Positions 17,781 to 27,363 of a stretch of 50,787 nt of DNA are shown one piece after another. Within the stretch, counting starts at the first letter, position 1. Each line of letters begins with the position of its first letter. The translations under genes were made by a program, and so were the position numbers. The notes beneath the pieces are model-generated. The model was not told the DNA's origin and did not search any database. It worked only from the letters and a program-made list of their open reading frames with translations. Source of the stretch: Iphinoe sp. HA4291-MV1 (GTDB taxonomy: Bacteria > Cyanobacteriota > Cyanobacteriia > Cyanobacteriales > Nostocaceae); contig JAHHHH010000055.1 of assembly GCA_019359415.1 (NCBI GenBank), positions 1 through 50,787 of the forward strand. Reading direction: 5' to 3'.

Positions 17781-18113
17781 TTACAGAGGATAGCAAGTCG
17801 TTAATCTCGGAATTTCAGAATCATGTTCGATAATCCAGCCACTCCGGATGATTGCACTTCTATCTTGCCATTTCATTTGGAAATCTAAAGTGTAGCGTTG
17901 TCCAAACTCATCCTGTCTTCCCAGTCGAGCCGAATGAGTTTTGACAATTTCTAGAAGAATTTGACGCAATTGTTCAGCATCATCAGCCGTCATACCCAGT
18001 TTCGATGAGAAGAGCCGAGCTTTGTGTTTTCCGTCATCATGCTCTAGATTTAAGCAGTAATCACGCAGTTTACGAATATCAACAACTGCATTCTCTGCAT
18101 TCGGAATCAACAT
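17781..18113 (-). CDS. DUF6883 domain protein
   Basis: A 110-residue protein matching the DUF6883 pattern: an N-terminal AVVDIRKLRDYCLN, then GKHKARLFSSKLGMTADDAEQL and a terminal beta region with RYTLDF.M and IIRSGWII. The family's motif GKHKAR.F is intact. It is the first gene of a pair with DUF4926. Relatives occur fused to or beside secreted toxins, but the biochemical activity is not established, so the role here is open. Confidence 0.78.
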   Translation of the reverse strand: MLIPNAENAVVDIRKLRDYCLNLEHDDGKHKARLFSSKLGMTADDAEQLRQILLEIVKTHSARLGRQDEFGQRYTLDFQMKWQDRSAIIRSGWIIEHDSEIPRLTTCYPL

Positions 18114-18211
18114 TAGAAAAAACAGTAGTCCCTAAAAAGATAATGATGAATTATAGTGTTAAGCTCATCATCTCTTGATTTCTTTCTTCTCGCATTTGAT
18201 GAACGATTTGA

Positions 18212-18467
18212 TCGGGAGCATCCCAAATGTGCAAATTGCCCGCACTTCGCCCTTCGCGCAGCGTCTCCCTTTGGGAGAAGGGGCGACGCCAAAGGCGAAC
18301 GTGCCGCTGCGCTAACAGACACCGAAGTCACTGGCTCACAAACAAAGCCATGCTCCGCAGGCTCTAATTAGTCCGCGCAGGCGGACTTCCCTGCGGGACA
18401 CTGCGCGAACGCCTGTGTAGCCGCGATTTCTAATCGCCAGGTATTTTTGCAAAATTGGGATGCTCCC
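18212..18467. mobile_element. MITE-like element 1 with 13-bp terminal inverted repeats
   Basis: Perfect inverted termini GGGAGCATCCCAA (18212-18224) and TTGGGATGCTCCC (18455-18467) bound a 256-bp non-coding segment filled with palindromic repeats. The longer left end, GGGAGCATCCCAAATGTG, recurs at 24063 and at 50632, the last just upstream of an IS630-type transposase start. Confidence 0.65.
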
Positions 18468-18498
18468 AAACATCCTCTAAGATTTCTGTCCACTGCTA

Positions 18499-18760
18499 TA
18501 ACAATGCAAGCCGATGCATTAACAATGTAACCCGATACATTAACAATGTGAGTCGATACATTAACAATGTAACCCGATACATTAACAATGCAAGCCGATG
18601 CATTAACAATGTAACCCGATACATTAACAATACAAGCCGATGCATTAACAATACAAGCCGATACATTAACAATGCGAGTCGATGCATTAACAATGTAACC
18701 CGATACATTAACAATGCAAGCCGATGCATTAACAATGCGAGTCGATGCATTAACAATGCA
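18499..18760. repeat. 21-bp tandem repeat array, about 12 units
   Basis: Units of the form ATTAACAATG followed by 11 bp with alternating CGATGC or CGATAC are repeated about 12 times with a few alternative variants (GTAACCC, GCAAGCC, GCGAGTC). Long ORFs through it are artefacts of the 21-bp period. One to one-and-a-half inverted units also follow MITE-like element 2 at 24200-24222. Confidence 0.92.
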
Positions 18761-18959
18761 CCGACTTGCGTTTAGATATACTAAAAACGGCTGATTGCTG
18801 GACTTTTGCCTTTGCAAAGAAAGTTTTGCCTGTTAATCTCTTAGCGATTTTAAAAGTAAAGCTCTAACCCGTTTTTAGTATATAAGTAGATAGGTAGAAA
18901 TAAACAGAACTATGTTAAGAAAGGTAAAAGCCTCTCAAACCCTTACTAATGACTAATGA

Positions 18960-19607
18960 CTAATGACTTTTCTCAGATTCCCAAACACCCACACCTTTAG
19001 CTGCAACCATATAGCGGAAAATATATTCCACTAACTCAATATAATGACGGGCGGTTTTGCAAGAAGATGCCCAAACAGTAACACCGTGATCGCGGATAAG
19101 TAAAGCGCTTAATTGTGGGAGATTTGTTGTAAAGCGCTCTTTAATCTCATCCGCAATGCAGGAAACCTGTGAATGGTTGGCGAAGATAGGCATAGCACAA
19201 TCAGGGTTCTCTTCCCAAACTCCCAACCCTTTGAGCATTTCCAACGGTGGTAAAGGTAAAGTGTCCCCTTTAACAAAGCGAGAAACCAAATTTGCTTCTA
19301 CTGAGTGAACATGGTAGCAACTTGTCGCGTCTGGAAATAGAGTATAAAGAACCTGGTGAATGGCAGTTTCAGCAGAGGGCTTCAAATCGGGCGAAGGTTG
19401 CTCTACCTTGCCACTTGGATAAATACGTACAAAATCACCAACTTCTAGTTCTCCTTTAGACCGACCACTCGCTGTAATCCAGAAGCTACCATCAGGTAAA
19501 CGAACTGAGAGATTTCCTGCAGTCCCCACCATCCATCCTTGTTGGTAAAAGTAACGTGCTGCTGAAATCACTTCCAGACGAGGATCACTTAGCGTTGGAC
19601 TATTCAT
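18960..19607 (-). CDS. mtnB: Methylthioribulose-1-phosphate dehydratase
   Basis: A 215-residue class II aldolase-fold enzyme of the methionine salvage pathway. It dehydrates 5-methylthioribulose-1-phosphate to the diketo compound. Visible features are GTAGNLSVRLPDGSFWITASG, the metal-binding CYHVHSVEAN and the later LLIRDHGVTVW histidine. Length fits the family. It follows mtnD by 11 bp in one transcription unit. No mtnC (enolase-phosphatase) is seen in the window, so that step is encoded elsewhere. Confidence 0.92.
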   Translation of the reverse strand: MNSPTLSDPRLEVISAARYFYQQGWMVGTAGNLSVRLPDGSFWITASGRSKGELEVGDFVRIYPSGKVEQPSPDLKPSAETAIHQVLYTLFPDATSCYHVHSVEANLVSRFVKGDTLPLPPLEMLKGLGVWEENPDCAMPIFANHSQVSCIADEIKERFTTNLPQLSALLIRDHGVTVWASSCKTARHYIELVEYIFRYMVAAKGVGVWESEKSH

Positions 19608-19618
19608 TGTTTCCCCAT

Positions 19619-20176
19619 CTATACTTGAGTGAGCGCCTGACGAGTGCGAATTTCTCGCCCCGTATATTCAGGAGTCCAGCCCTCACTTCCAGTAAAATAC
19701 CGTACTGCTTTAATTCGCCGTGCTGGAGTTAGATAAAACCAGTGTTCGGTTCCCGCAGGCACATTGATGTATTCTTCTGGCTGTACTGTCAGTTCTACTT
19801 GACTACCATCAGGTCGTACAAAACCAAAAATGCCTTCTCCATCAACTATGTAGCGTACTTCATCTTCTGAATGAGTATGGATTTTATCAAATTTTGTCAG
19901 CATTGCATCAAGATTAGGGATACCTGGATGCAGGACAATTAAATCGCGGGTTTGATAGCCTGCTGTTTGTTGCAGTTGCTCAAAATATCGATCCAGAGAT
20001 TTTAAGATTTGTTCTTTTTCTTCTTCGTGAAGGCTGTCTTGTGCTAGCAATTGACGCAACTGTTGACTCTCTCCCACAACCCAGCGATTAAGTTGGATGT
20101 TTAGGGGTGCCAATTCGCGGGAAATATCTTGCAAATCAGTGTATTGTGTCCCATCTTCCATTTGTAGAATTGCCAT
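19619..20176 (-). CDS. mtnD: Acireductone dioxygenase
   Basis: A 185-residue cupin enzyme (ARD family) that oxidises acireductone to the 2-keto acid precursor of methionine. The metal site appears as H-x-H (IHTHSEDEVRYIVDGEG) with a downstream histidine in PAGTEHWFYL. Start and length match the family. It lies 22 bp after lipB and 11 bp before mtnB, all on the minus strand, so the three may be co-transcribed. Confidence 0.93.
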   Translation of the reverse strand: MAILQMEDGTQYTDLQDISRELAPLNIQLNRWVVGESQQLRQLLAQDSLHEEEKEQILKSLDRYFEQLQQTAGYQTRDLIVLHPGIPNLDAMLTKFDKIHTHSEDEVRYIVDGEGIFGFVRPDGSQVELTVQPEEYINVPAGTEHWFYLTPARRIKAVRYFTGSEGWTPEYTGREIRTRQALTQV

Positions 20177-20198
20177 ATCTCACCTCGCGCTAGGATAT

Positions 20199-20891
20199 CT
20201 ATTCTACGGTATCTGTTTTGTTGAACATCTCGCCATCCTTACCAATAACCAGTTCAACCTCAAAAACTTCTGCAAAGCACTTTGCCACATGAGAGCGTAC
20301 CTCTAAGCAAGTGATATCAGGAATCCATTGAGCTAAACTGCCTACGGGTTTATCAGCAATACCGCAGGGTACGATGCGCTCAAATCCTGTCATATCAGGA
20401 CAGACATTTAATGCAAAGCCGTGCATGGTTATCCAACGGCTGACTTTAATACCAATAGCAGCAACTTTACGCCCTTCTAACCAAACACCCGTGAAACCAA
20501 GATTGCGTTCTCCCTGTAATCCGTAAATTTTTAGTGTACGAATTAATACTTCTTCTAAGTGACGTAAATACCAGTGGAGGTCTTTACGATAATGTTGCAA
20601 ATTTAAAATTGGATATCCTACCAGTTGACCAGGACAATGGTATGTGACTTCGCCACCTCGTTCAACTCGATGGACTTCATACATACTTTTGGTATGGTCA
20701 AATTTCAGAAATTCTGAACTAGCTCCTTGCCCTAAAGTGTAGACGGGCGGATGTTCTAGTAAGATTAGCACATCTTCTGTGCCAGGATTTTTGATGCGCT
20801 CAGCGAGGAGAGTGCGCTGCCATATAAGCGCATCTAAGTATGGCATCATTCCTTGGTTATATAGCAAACATCGGCGTTTGTGCAAAGACAT
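20199..20891 (-). CDS. lipB: Octanoyl-[acyl carrier protein]:protein N-octanoyltransferase
   Basis: Transfers octanoate from ACP to lipoyl domains, the first step of protein lipoylation. Visible motifs are [40 protein letters not shown] containing the conserved lysine, and [13 protein letters not shown] containing the catalytic cysteine region. The ATG at 20891 ([14 protein letters not shown]) suits family N-termini better than the upstream in-frame ATG at 20915. This gives 230 residues. Confidence 0.92.
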   Translation of the reverse strand: MSLHKRRCLLYNQGMMPYLDALIWQRTLLAERIKNPGTEDVLILLEHPPVYTLGQGASSEFLKFDHTKSMYEVHRVERGGEVTYHCPGQLVGYPILNLQHYRKDLHWYLRHLEEVLIRTLKIYGLQGERNLGFTGVWLEGRKVAAIGIKVSRWITMHGFALNVCPDMTGFERIVPCGIADKPVGSLAQWIPDITCLEVRSHVAKCFAEVFEVELVIGKDGEMFNKTDTVE

Positions 20892-20932
20892 ATTACAAAT
20901 AAGAAAAAAAGTCAACCTGAATAGGGAGCAAA

Positions 20933-21187
20933 ATGTATCTCACATCACTAATAGAAGTCCAAAAATGTCAAGCTATGCAAAGGATTTTAAAGGAAAGTCA
21001 AGGGAATTGGCTTTGCAAAATACAAGATGCTAGTTTTGAATATATAACCTCAATGGAGTTGGGAGGAATTCTCTGCAGTAACCGTCACGCCAAGAAAATA
21101 GTAATGAATGTACTGGCTGATGACCCCGAAACAATAGTTGACATAAAAGACAAGATTAAGAAGTGGAAAAAGACTTGTGTTTTTTAG
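20933..21187 (+). CDS. Small hypothetical protein
   Basis: An 84-residue protein preceded by a good ribosome binding site (GGGAG about 7 nt before ATG 20933). It is mixed alpha/beta with [20 protein letters not shown], a Cys-containing [16 protein letters not shown] and a basic tail. It is not recognised. It is divergent from lipB, with 41 bp between starts, so the promoters may overlap. Confidence 0.5.
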   Translation: MYLTSLIEVQKCQAMQRILKESQGNWLCKIQDASFEYITSMELGGILCSNRHAKKIVMNVLADDPETIVDIKDKIKKWKKTCVF

Positions 21188-21344
21188 AGAAAACAATTAA
21201 GCCTCCTGAAGGAGCTTGAATAAGTAGCAAATTTATTTGCTACACTTACTTAAAGTGAGTCAAAATGGCAAAAACAAGCCGACTAACACCAAATCTCATT
21301 AGAGAATTTTCGAGTGGACGTACTTAGGATCGGCTAGCTCCGAA

Positions 21345-21445
21345 GTTACGCCTGTGGACAAGTAAGAGCCGTCTCTCTTGGTAGAAGCAGGAAGTAGACA
21401 AAGTAGTTGTCATGGATAACTACGGATAAGTTCTATATAGCAGAA
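21345..21445 (+). mobile_element. Second IS605-type right-end remnant
   Basis: The stretch TTACGCCTGTGGACAAGTAAG through AAGTTCTATATAGCAG matches, with scattered changes, the remnant at 4265-4390. No transposase coding sequence adjoins. The rest of 21188-21800 holds no gene; from about 21450 it is probably the long leader of the hibernation factor gene. Confidence 0.5.
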
Positions 21446-21800
21446 AACCTAAGATATCTGCGTGGACATTCAGTTGCTTTTCAACCAATTGGAATCACAG
21501 CAGAAATTCATCTTAGGTAAATATAGGCGAAACGTCGCAACAACTCAGATTCAGTGGGCTTAGAGTCGGCGTCTTACCAGCAAAAAGTCAACAGACGCAA
21601 AGCGGTTTCCTGTTAAGCTGCTACAACTTCTACTGATCGCGTAAAACGTAGTACCCTAACTATGCCCTCCTGGCACACTACGCAAACGGTAGTAAGTCTA
21701 AATCCGTTCACGATTGATTCTAACGGCAGTCATAGACCTTACCGCATCTCCTTTTCATCCAAAACCAAATTCACATAAAACGTTAAGCGGGAGAGTTTAC

Positions 21801-22454
21801 ATGAAGCTTGTCATCCACGGCAAAAATATTGAAATCACCGATGCAATTAGGGATTACGTGCATCAAAAGATTGAAAAGGCGGCAAATCATTATCAAAACA
21901 TCACCAATGAAGTGGATGTCCATCTAAGCGTGGCTCGTAATCCCCGAATTAATCCCAAACAATCGGCTGAAGTCACTATTTATGCCAATGGCAGTGTGAT
22001 CCGTGCTGAGGAGAGTAGCGAGAACCTCTACGCCAGCATAGATCTCGTGGCAGACAAAATCGCCCGTCGGCTGCGTAAATATAAAGAGCGGCGTCAAGAA
22101 AAGAAAACACATGCCCAAACAACAATTGAAGGAGTTGTTCAAGAGTCGGTTGTCACAGATTTAATTGGCGATCGCACTCCCGAATTGCCTGAAGAAGTCG
22201 TTCGTTGTAAATATTTTGCCATGCCTCCTATGACCGTTGCAGACGCTTTAGAACAGCTGCAATTGGTAGGACACGACTTTTATATGTTCCGCAATGTGGA
22301 CACTGGCGAAATCAATGTCATTTACGAACGGAATCACGGCGGTTATGGTGTGATTCAACCACGAAATGGTAATAATCACACCAACGGCAAGAACGGCAAG
22401 ACAGCCAATGGTTATATTCCTATGCCGGAGAAGTCTTTCCAGAATAAAGTGTAG
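21801..22454 (+). CDS. hpf: Long-form ribosome hibernation promoting factor (LrtA)
   Basis: A 217-residue protein. The N-terminal S30AE domain ([20 protein letters not shown]) binds the 30S decoding region. The C-terminal domain ([20 protein letters not shown], then [18 protein letters not shown]) mediates 100S dimerisation in long HPFs. ATG 21801 is chosen over the in-frame upstream start at 21714 because the domain begins exactly there and GGGAG lies 10 nt upstream. Cyanobacterial lrtA is known for light-repressed, leader-dependent expression, and the 350-bp gene-free upstream stretch fits a long 5' leader. Confidence 0.93.
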   Translation: MKLVIHGKNIEITDAIRDYVHQKIEKAANHYQNITNEVDVHLSVARNPRINPKQSAEVTIYANGSVIRAEESSENLYASIDLVADKIARRLRKYKERRQEKKTHAQTTIEGVVQESVVTDLIGDRTPELPEEVVRCKYFAMPPMTVADALEQLQLVGHDFYMFRNVDTGEINVIYERNHGGYGVIQPRNGNNHTNGKNGKTANGYIPMPEKSFQNKV

Positions 22455-22499
22455 AAGGAACTAAGGTAAGTGGAGCGATCGCTTCACTCACCCTATTAA

Positions 22500-22530
22500 C
22501 AGTTATCAGTTATCTGACAACTGATAACTG
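22500..22530. terminator. 12-bp hairpin between convergent genes
   Basis: CAGTTATCAGTT (22500-22511) and AACTGATAACTG (22519-22530) form a perfect stem with a 7-nt loop, between the convergent hpf and prxQ genes. There is no T run, so it could be a repeat rather than a working terminator. Confidence 0.45.
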
Positions 22531-22532
22531 AT

Positions 22533-22991
22533 TCAAGCTGTTGGCAATTGTTGCAACGTTTTGAATGCTTCTTCAACGTGACCTTTGAAGTTAAACATTG
22601 AGTCAAACACATACCGCACAACTCCTTGGTTATCAATAATATAAGTCACGCGACCAGGAATCAAACCGAAGGCTGCGGTTGCACCGTATTGCTTCCGCAC
22701 TTGATCGCCTTTATCACTTAAAAGGGTAAAAGGCAATTGGTACTTGGCGGCAAATTTCTGGTGAGATTCGGGTGAGTCACCACTCACACCAATCACTTCT
22801 GCTCCAGCTGTTTTGAAAACTTCGTACTGGTCGCGAAAGGCACACGATTGCGCTGTACATCCTGGTGTGTCGTCTTTGGGGTAAAAGTACAGGACAACTG
22901 CTTTGCCACGAAAATCTCTGAGGCTTACAGGTGTCCCGTTCTGGGAGGGCAATGTGAAATCGGGGGCTGTGTCTCCTACTTTGACTGTCAT
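22533..22991 (-). CDS. prxQ: Peroxiredoxin Q / Bcp
   Basis: A 152-residue atypical 2-Cys peroxiredoxin. The peroxidatic cysteine is C45 and the resolving one C50 in [11 protein letters not shown], the spacing of the BCP/PrxQ group. [15 protein letters not shown] and [13 protein letters not shown] are also typical. It reduces hydrogen peroxide and alkyl hydroperoxides at the expense of thioredoxin. Confidence 0.94.
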   Translation of the reverse strand: MTVKVGDTAPDFTLPSQNGTPVSLRDFRGKAVVLYFYPKDDTPGCTAQSCAFRDQYEVFKTAGAEVIGVSGDSPESHQKFAAKYQLPFTLLSDKGDQVRKQYGATAAFGLIPGRVTYIIDNQGVVRYVFDSMFNFKGHVEEAFKTLQQLPTA

Positions 22992-23096
22992 GGGTATTTG
23001 TAGTATTTCTTAATAAAATCTTATTTTAGTCTGTAATGTAGGATGAATACTTCCACCAGCTAACCTTATTTGCCAAACTAGTATTGCGAGACTCAA

Positions 23097-23363
23097 TCAA
23101 GCAGAGTGCGCACGGGCTGTTCGCTCCTGAGCTAGCATTGCTTTTGCAATGACTTCGAGAACTTGCAGTACCTGAACCTGTAAATGTGGGAAATCTTCTA
23201 AGAATTCCGCTAAGCCTGCTTCACCTTCCAGGTAGTCAAAAAAGGTCTGCAATGGAATCCGCGTCCCAACAAAAACTGGAGTTCCACTCATAATCTCACA
23301 GATCAGAGTGAATAATTCGGCGATCGCGCCCTCACCCAAAGACAAGGAGGACAAATGACCCAA
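23097..23363 (-). CDS. DUF433 antitoxin-like protein, atypical N-terminus
   Basis: An 88-residue frame with the DUF433 core EIMSGTPVFVGTRIPLQTFFDYL, an acidic EFLEDFPHLQ segment and a final helix. The first 18 residues (MGHLSSLSLGEG...) do not resemble the family and overlap the start of the divergent Uma2 gene by 9 bp, so the real start may lie downstream or the gene may be decaying. No DUF5615 toxin is next to it. Confidence 0.65.
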   Translation of the reverse strand: MGHLSSLSLGEGAIAELFTLICEIMSGTPVFVGTRIPLQTFFDYLEGEAGLAEFLEDFPHLQVQVLQVLEVIAKAMLAQERTARAHSA

Positions 23364-24041
23364 GCCTTAACCAAACAAGTAACCTTCGATGAATTTATTG
23401 CCTGGTATCCAGAGAAACCGCAACGACGCTATGAACTACATGATGGAGTCATTATTGAAATGCCACCACCTACAGGCGATCATGAAGAGGTAATTGGATT
23501 TTTGGTTGGAGAAATAGTCGCAGAATACCGACGCTTAAATCTTCCTTACTTCATCCCCAAAACCGCGTTCATTAAACCGAACGCCACATCCTCTACTTGG
23601 GGAGACCCCAAGACCGGAGTAGCTCCTGAGGGGAAATCAGCTTATTCACCAGATGTGCTGTTATTAAATCGTCCCAATCTCATAAATGAAGCTCTGTGGA
23701 AAAAACAGTCAACTGTATCGAACGCAGCATCAATTCCCTTAGTTATTGAGGTAGTAAGCACCAACTGGCGTGATGATTATCACAAAAAGCTTGCTGACTA
23801 TGAGGAAATGGGTATCCCTGAGTACTGGATTGTGGATTATGCAGCATTAGGCGGACGGGCGTTTATTGGCAACCCCAAGCAGCCGACTATCTCTGTGTAC
23901 CAGCTGGTTGAAGGTGAGTATCAAGTGACTCAGTTTCGGGGAGATGATGCCTCCGGCAACCCCTCCGGGGAACATATTCAATCACCGACATTCCCAGAAC
24001 TTGTCTTAACCGCCAAGCAAATCTTTCAGCTTGGTAAGTAG
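23355..24041 (+). CDS. Uma2 family (PD-(D/E)XK-like) endonuclease with inserted repeat segments
   Basis: A 228-residue member of the cyanobacteria-rich Uma2 family. Features are FDEFIAWYPEKPQRRYELHDGVII, YSPDVLLLNRP and IPLVIEVVSTNWRDDYHKKL with the E-x-V/S active-site strand, and GIPEYWIVDY. A strong AGGAGG ribosome binding site precedes ATG 23355. Two segments look inserted: SSTWGDPKTGVAPEGK (about residues 77-92) and ASGNPSGEH (about 199-207). Both are encoded by GC-rich palindromic DNA. The first shares a 19-bp exact stretch with tnpB (23598-23616 and 6518-6536). Biological role of the family is unsettled. Confidence 0.85.
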   Translation: MTQALTKQVTFDEFIAWYPEKPQRRYELHDGVIIEMPPPTGDHEEVIGFLVGEIVAEYRRLNLPYFIPKTAFIKPNATSSTWGDPKTGVAPEGKSAYSPDVLLLNRPNLINEALWKKQSTVSNAASIPLVIEVVSTNWRDDYHKKLADYEEMGIPEYWIVDYAALGGRAFIGNPKQPTISVYQLVEGEYQVTQFRGDDASGNPSGEHIQSPTFPELVLTAKQIFQLGK

Positions 24042-24062
24042 AGAATTAATTGCACAATCGAC

Positions 24063-24194
24063 GGGAGCATCCCAAATGTGTAAATTTAAAATTTATTTTA
24101 TTTTGTAGTGCGGGCCGGACAGCCCGCTTGGTAATAAAGTAGGGAGCTTTCCGGCTCCCACTACAGTCTTTTTTGCATGCATTGGAATGCTCCC
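24063..24194. mobile_element. MITE-like element 2
   Basis: Left end GGGAGCATCCCAAATGTG at 24063 and right end TTGGAATGCTCCC at 24182-24194 (12 of 13 matching) bound 132 bp with an internal GC-rich inverted repeat (GTGCGGGCCGG... CCGGCTCCCAC). It fills most of the gap 24042-24301 and carries no coding sequence. A 21-bp-repeat unit like that of the 18.5-kb array follows at 24200. Confidence 0.6.
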
Positions 24195-24301
24195 CAATCG
24201 ACTTGCATTGTTAATGCATCAACCTGCAAAAATTAACCTGTGGAAAATGATTACCTCTACTAGGCAAGCTAGCTTAGAGTTTCTAAAACAAAATTCTCTC
24301 T

Positions 24302-25432
24302 ATGCGTCTGACTTCACTTGATGTTTTTCGCGGCATAACTATTGCAGCCATGATTCTTGTCAACATGGCGAGTGTTGCCGAACCTCATGTCTATCCTCCA
24401 CTACTCCACGCAGATTGGCACGGCTGTACCCCAACTGATTTAGTCTTTCCTTTCTTTCTGTTTATTGTTGGTGTAGCGATGACTTTCTCCTTGTCAAAGT
24501 ACACTGGTGACAACAAACCCACAGCGCCTGTTTACTGGCGTATCTTGCGTCGCGCTGCGATTTTATTTGCATTAGGGTTATTACTCAATGGCTTTTGGAA
24601 TAAAGGTTCCTGGACTTTTGATTTGAGTACTATCCGCATTATGGGAGTGTTGCAACGCATCAGCCTAACATATTTGCTTGCTTCCGTTGCTGTCCTCAAC
24701 CTTCCACGTAAAGGACAATGGATATTGGCAGGGGTGTTACTCATCGGCTACTGGTTAACCATGATGTACGTACCAGTTCCTGGTTATGGCGCTGGAGTGC
24801 TGACGCAAAAGGGGAATTTGGGTGCTTACATAGACCGTTTAATTATTCCTCAAGCACATCTTTATAAGGGCGATGGTTTTAATAATCTAGGAGATCCAGA
24901 AGGACTTTTTAGTACTATTCCCGCTATTGTCAATGTACTGGCTGGCTATTTTGCTGGACAATGGATACGCAATCAGCCAATCAAATCTCGTACAAGCATA
25001 GGTTTAGTATTATTTGGTATTGGTTGCTTAATTATTGGTTGGGCATGGGGCTGGACATTCCCGATTAACAAAAAGCTATGGACGAGTTCTTATGTCATTT
25101 TTACTAGTGGTTGGGCATTATTGTTACTAGCAGCTTGTTACGAAATTATTGAAGTGCGACGGGTACGGCGTTGGGGTAAACCTTTTGAAGTGCTGGGATT
25201 AAATGCCATCTCCCTTTTTGTTGCTTCTGTACTGCTGATTAAAATTTTGGTGAGAACTAAAGTTGGTTCTGGGGAAAATGCTCCCAACACTTATGATTGG
25301 ATTTACCAGAATGTCTTTGCATTTTGGGCTGGTGCGGTGAATGGTTCTTTATTTTTCGCCATTGTTACTGTGTTACTTTGGGTGGCAGTTGCTTATTTGA
25401 TGTATCAGCGACGATGGTTTATCAAAGTTTGA
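24302..25432 (+). CDS. Integral membrane acyltransferase, HGSNAT-like (DUF5009)
   Basis: A 376-residue protein with about ten TM helices. The N-terminus MRLTSLDVFRGITIAAMILVN and the following HADWHGCTPTDLVFPFFLF are the signature of heparan-alpha-glucosaminide N-acetyltransferase-like proteins, with the conserved histidine in the first loop. Family members are thought to transfer acetyl groups across the membrane to sugars. The bacterial substrate is unknown. It is a single gene, 18 bp before a Phd-like antitoxin gene. Confidence 0.88.
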   Translation: MRLTSLDVFRGITIAAMILVNMASVAEPHVYPPLLHADWHGCTPTDLVFPFFLFIVGVAMTFSLSKYTGDNKPTAPVYWRILRRAAILFALGLLLNGFWNKGSWTFDLSTIRIMGVLQRISLTYLLASVAVLNLPRKGQWILAGVLLIGYWLTMMYVPVPGYGAGVLTQKGNLGAYIDRLIIPQAHLYKGDGFNNLGDPEGLFSTIPAIVNVLAGYFAGQWIRNQPIKSRTSIGLVLFGIGCLIIGWAWGWTFPINKKLWTSSYVIFTSGWALLLLAACYEIIEVRRVRRWGKPFEVLGLNAISLFVASVLLIKILVRTKVGSGENAPNTYDWIYQNVFAFWAGAVNGSLFFAIVTVLLWVAVAYLMYQRRWFIKV

Positions 25433-25450
25433 TAGGACTTACGCAAAATT

Positions 25451-25738
25451 ATGATAAGTGGTTTACCGGATAGAATATTCGCCAGAATCAGAAACGCACT
25501 TGCGATACCTGAGTGCTCGACAGCAAGCTATCGTGTTGGACAGCCAGTCATCATTACAAGTAACGGTCAACCCATTGCTGCATTAATCACGTTGGAGAAT
25601 GCTGATCTTGAAACCGTGTCGCTAAGTAGTAATCCTAAATTTATTGAGCTGATTGAGCGATCGCGGGCACGACGACGTGCCGAGGGTGGTATCTCCAGTA
25701 CGGAAATGAGGCGTAGGCTGGGGCTGAGCGAGGTCTAA
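25451..25738 (+). CDS. Phd/YefM-like antitoxin, apparently without a toxin
   Basis: A 95-residue protein. Its middle (GQPVIITSNGQPIAALITLENAD) matches the Phd/YefM DNA-binding half and the end (SRARRRAEGGISSTEMRRRLGL) a typical toxin-neutralising tail. The first 25 residues fit the family poorly and may be altered. No RelE, Doc or PIN gene follows before the convergent chlB, so it is an orphan. Confidence 0.7.
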   Translation: MISGLPDRIFARIRNALAIPECSTASYRVGQPVIITSNGQPIAALITLENADLETVSLSSNPKFIELIERSRARRRAEGGISSTEMRRRLGLSEV

Positions 25739-25805
25739 GAGCGTGTTTATAAATAAAAGATAAGCTACGTGCGTCGATTTAGGGGAGGTACGAAGAGAGT
25801 GCATA

Positions 25806-25832
25806 TAGAGACGTTGCAATGCAACGTCTCTA
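25806..25832. repeat. Perfect 12-bp-arm palindrome
   Basis: AGAGACGTTGCA, one central A, then TGCAACGTCTCT, positioned between the convergent antitoxin and chlB genes. It may act as a terminator for chlB, although it lacks a T run. It resembles a widespread cyanobacterial interspersed palindrome. Confidence 0.6.
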
Positions 25833-25836
25833 CAAA

Positions 25837-27363
25837 CTATGCGCCTACGGATTCTTTCGCAGCGTACATCACTTCCACGGTAATTTGACTGAAATTCCGC
25901 TCGCGAGCAAATTTCTCGGTGTTGCGTTTGACTTTACCGCGCACAAAGCCAGGAATCTTATTCAATTCTGCTTGAGCATCCTTAGTCCATGCCAAATCAG
26001 AATCAGCAGAAATGCCCTTGGTAATGACTTCCTTAGTGTCGTGTCCACCAAAGATTTCCAAGAGATGGTCTTCCATTCCCAAGGTGAAGGAATTGTAAAC
26101 TAAATCTGCAACCTGATTTGTTCCTTCGTAACCCATGAATGGTTTGTAACCAATGGGGAAGTTCTGGATGTGGATGGGTGCAGCAATCACACCGCAAGGG
26201 ATATCCAGACGCTTACCAACGTGGCGTTCCATTTGAGTACCGAAGATAGCAGAGGGTTCGACGCGGGCGATCGCATCTCCAATTGCACCATGATCGTCGG
26301 TAATTAGCACCTCATCGCAGTATTCGCTGACTTGCTCACGGAACCAGTCAGCATCGTACTTGCAGTAAGTTCCAGCCCAAACAACGTGAATGCCCATTTC
26401 CCGTGCCAGAATCTTGGTCATGGCAGCAGCGTGAGTGCTATCACCAAACACAACGGCTTTCTTACCAGTCAAGTTCTGACAGTCAATGGAACGAGAGAAC
26501 CATGCAGCCTGTGATACATACAGGGTTTGCTCGTTGATAAAGTCTTCGTAATCAACATCCGCGCCTTGAGCGTTAATCACCTGCTGAATTTTACGGATGC
26601 AACGAGCATTTTCGACGACACCCATTGGGGTAATATCTATGTATGGCATCCCGAATTCTTCTTCAAGGTAACGAACTGCCATAACACCGAGTTCCCGATA
26701 AGGCGCGAGGTTAAACCAAGCGCGGGGCAGGTTCTTCAACTCGTGAACAGAAGCACCTTCCGGAATCACGGCGTTCACCTCAATACCCAAGTCAGCCATC
26801 AACCGCTTGAGTTCTGTGCAATCGTGCTGGTTATGGAAACCGAGGGTGGAAATACCGATGATGTTGACGGAGGGCTTTTCTGTTTTGCCTTCAGGGAGTT
26901 CGCCTTTCTTGCGTGCTTTCTCGATGTAGTATTGAACGATTTGTTGCAGAGTGCGATCGGCTGCTTGGAGTTCATTAACGCGGTAGTGGTTCACATCCGC
27001 CAGCAGCACATCGGCTTTTGCCTCCAGAGATGCCCTTTCCACAAAGTTTGCTAAGTCTTCTTGCAAAATGCTGGAAGTGCAGGTGGGAGTCAGAACAATC
27101 AAATCTGGCTGTTCTTCTGTGTCTTTGCGGGTGATGTTGTCCACCACTTTTTCTTGTGAGCCGCGTGCCAAAACGTTGCGATCAACGATACTGGCTGTCA
27201 CTGGTGTGAAATTCCTCTCCCGCTCTAGCATAGAGCGCATGACGTTGAAGTAGTCATCACCCAAGGGCGCGTGCATAATGGCATGAACATTTTTAAAAGA
27301 ACTGGCGATCCGCAGAGTACCAATGTGGGCGGGACCTGCATACATCCAGTAAGCCAATTTCAT
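25837..27363 (-). CDS. chlB: Light-independent protochlorophyllide reductase subunit B
   Basis: A 508-residue subunit of the dark-operative protochlorophyllide oxidoreductase (ChlL, ChlN, ChlB), which makes chlorophyllide without light. [20 protein letters not shown] and the aspartate D36 in [11 protein letters not shown], which in this family ligates the 4Fe-4S cluster, are intact, as are [10 protein letters not shown] and [14 protein letters not shown]. Length is normal. A GGGAG ribosome binding site precedes ATG 27363. chlL and chlN are not in the window. The 290-bp upstream gap probably contains the promoter. Confidence 0.97.
   Translation of the reverse strand: MKLAYWMYAGPAHIGTLRIASSFKNVHAIMHAPLGDDYFNVMRSMLERERNFTPVTASIVDRNVLARGSQEKVVDNITRKDTEEQPDLIVLTPTCTSSILQEDLANFVERASLEAKADVLLADVNHYRVNELQAADRTLQQIVQYYIEKARKKGELPEGKTEKPSVNIIGISTLGFHNQHDCTELKRLMADLGIEVNAVIPEGASVHELKNLPRAWFNLAPYRELGVMAVRYLEEEFGMPYIDITPMGVVENARCIRKIQQVINAQGADVDYEDFINEQTLYVSQAAWFSRSIDCQNLTGKKAVVFGDSTHAAAMTKILAREMGIHVVWAGTYCKYDADWFREQVSEYCDEVLITDDHGAIGDAIARVEPSAIFGTQMERHVGKRLDIPCGVIAAPIHIQNFPIGYKPFMGYEGTNQVADLVYNSFTLGMEDHLLEIFGGHDTKEVITKGISADSDLAWTKDAQAELNKIPGFVRGKVKRNTEKFARERNFSQITVEVMYAAKESVGA

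Noticed and set aside
18368-18817. Long repetitive frames on both strands over the 18.5-kb array (Asn/Val/Ser and Leu/Met-rich)
   Set aside because: They are by-products of the 21-bp tandem repeat, with no start context, signal peptide or recognisable domain.
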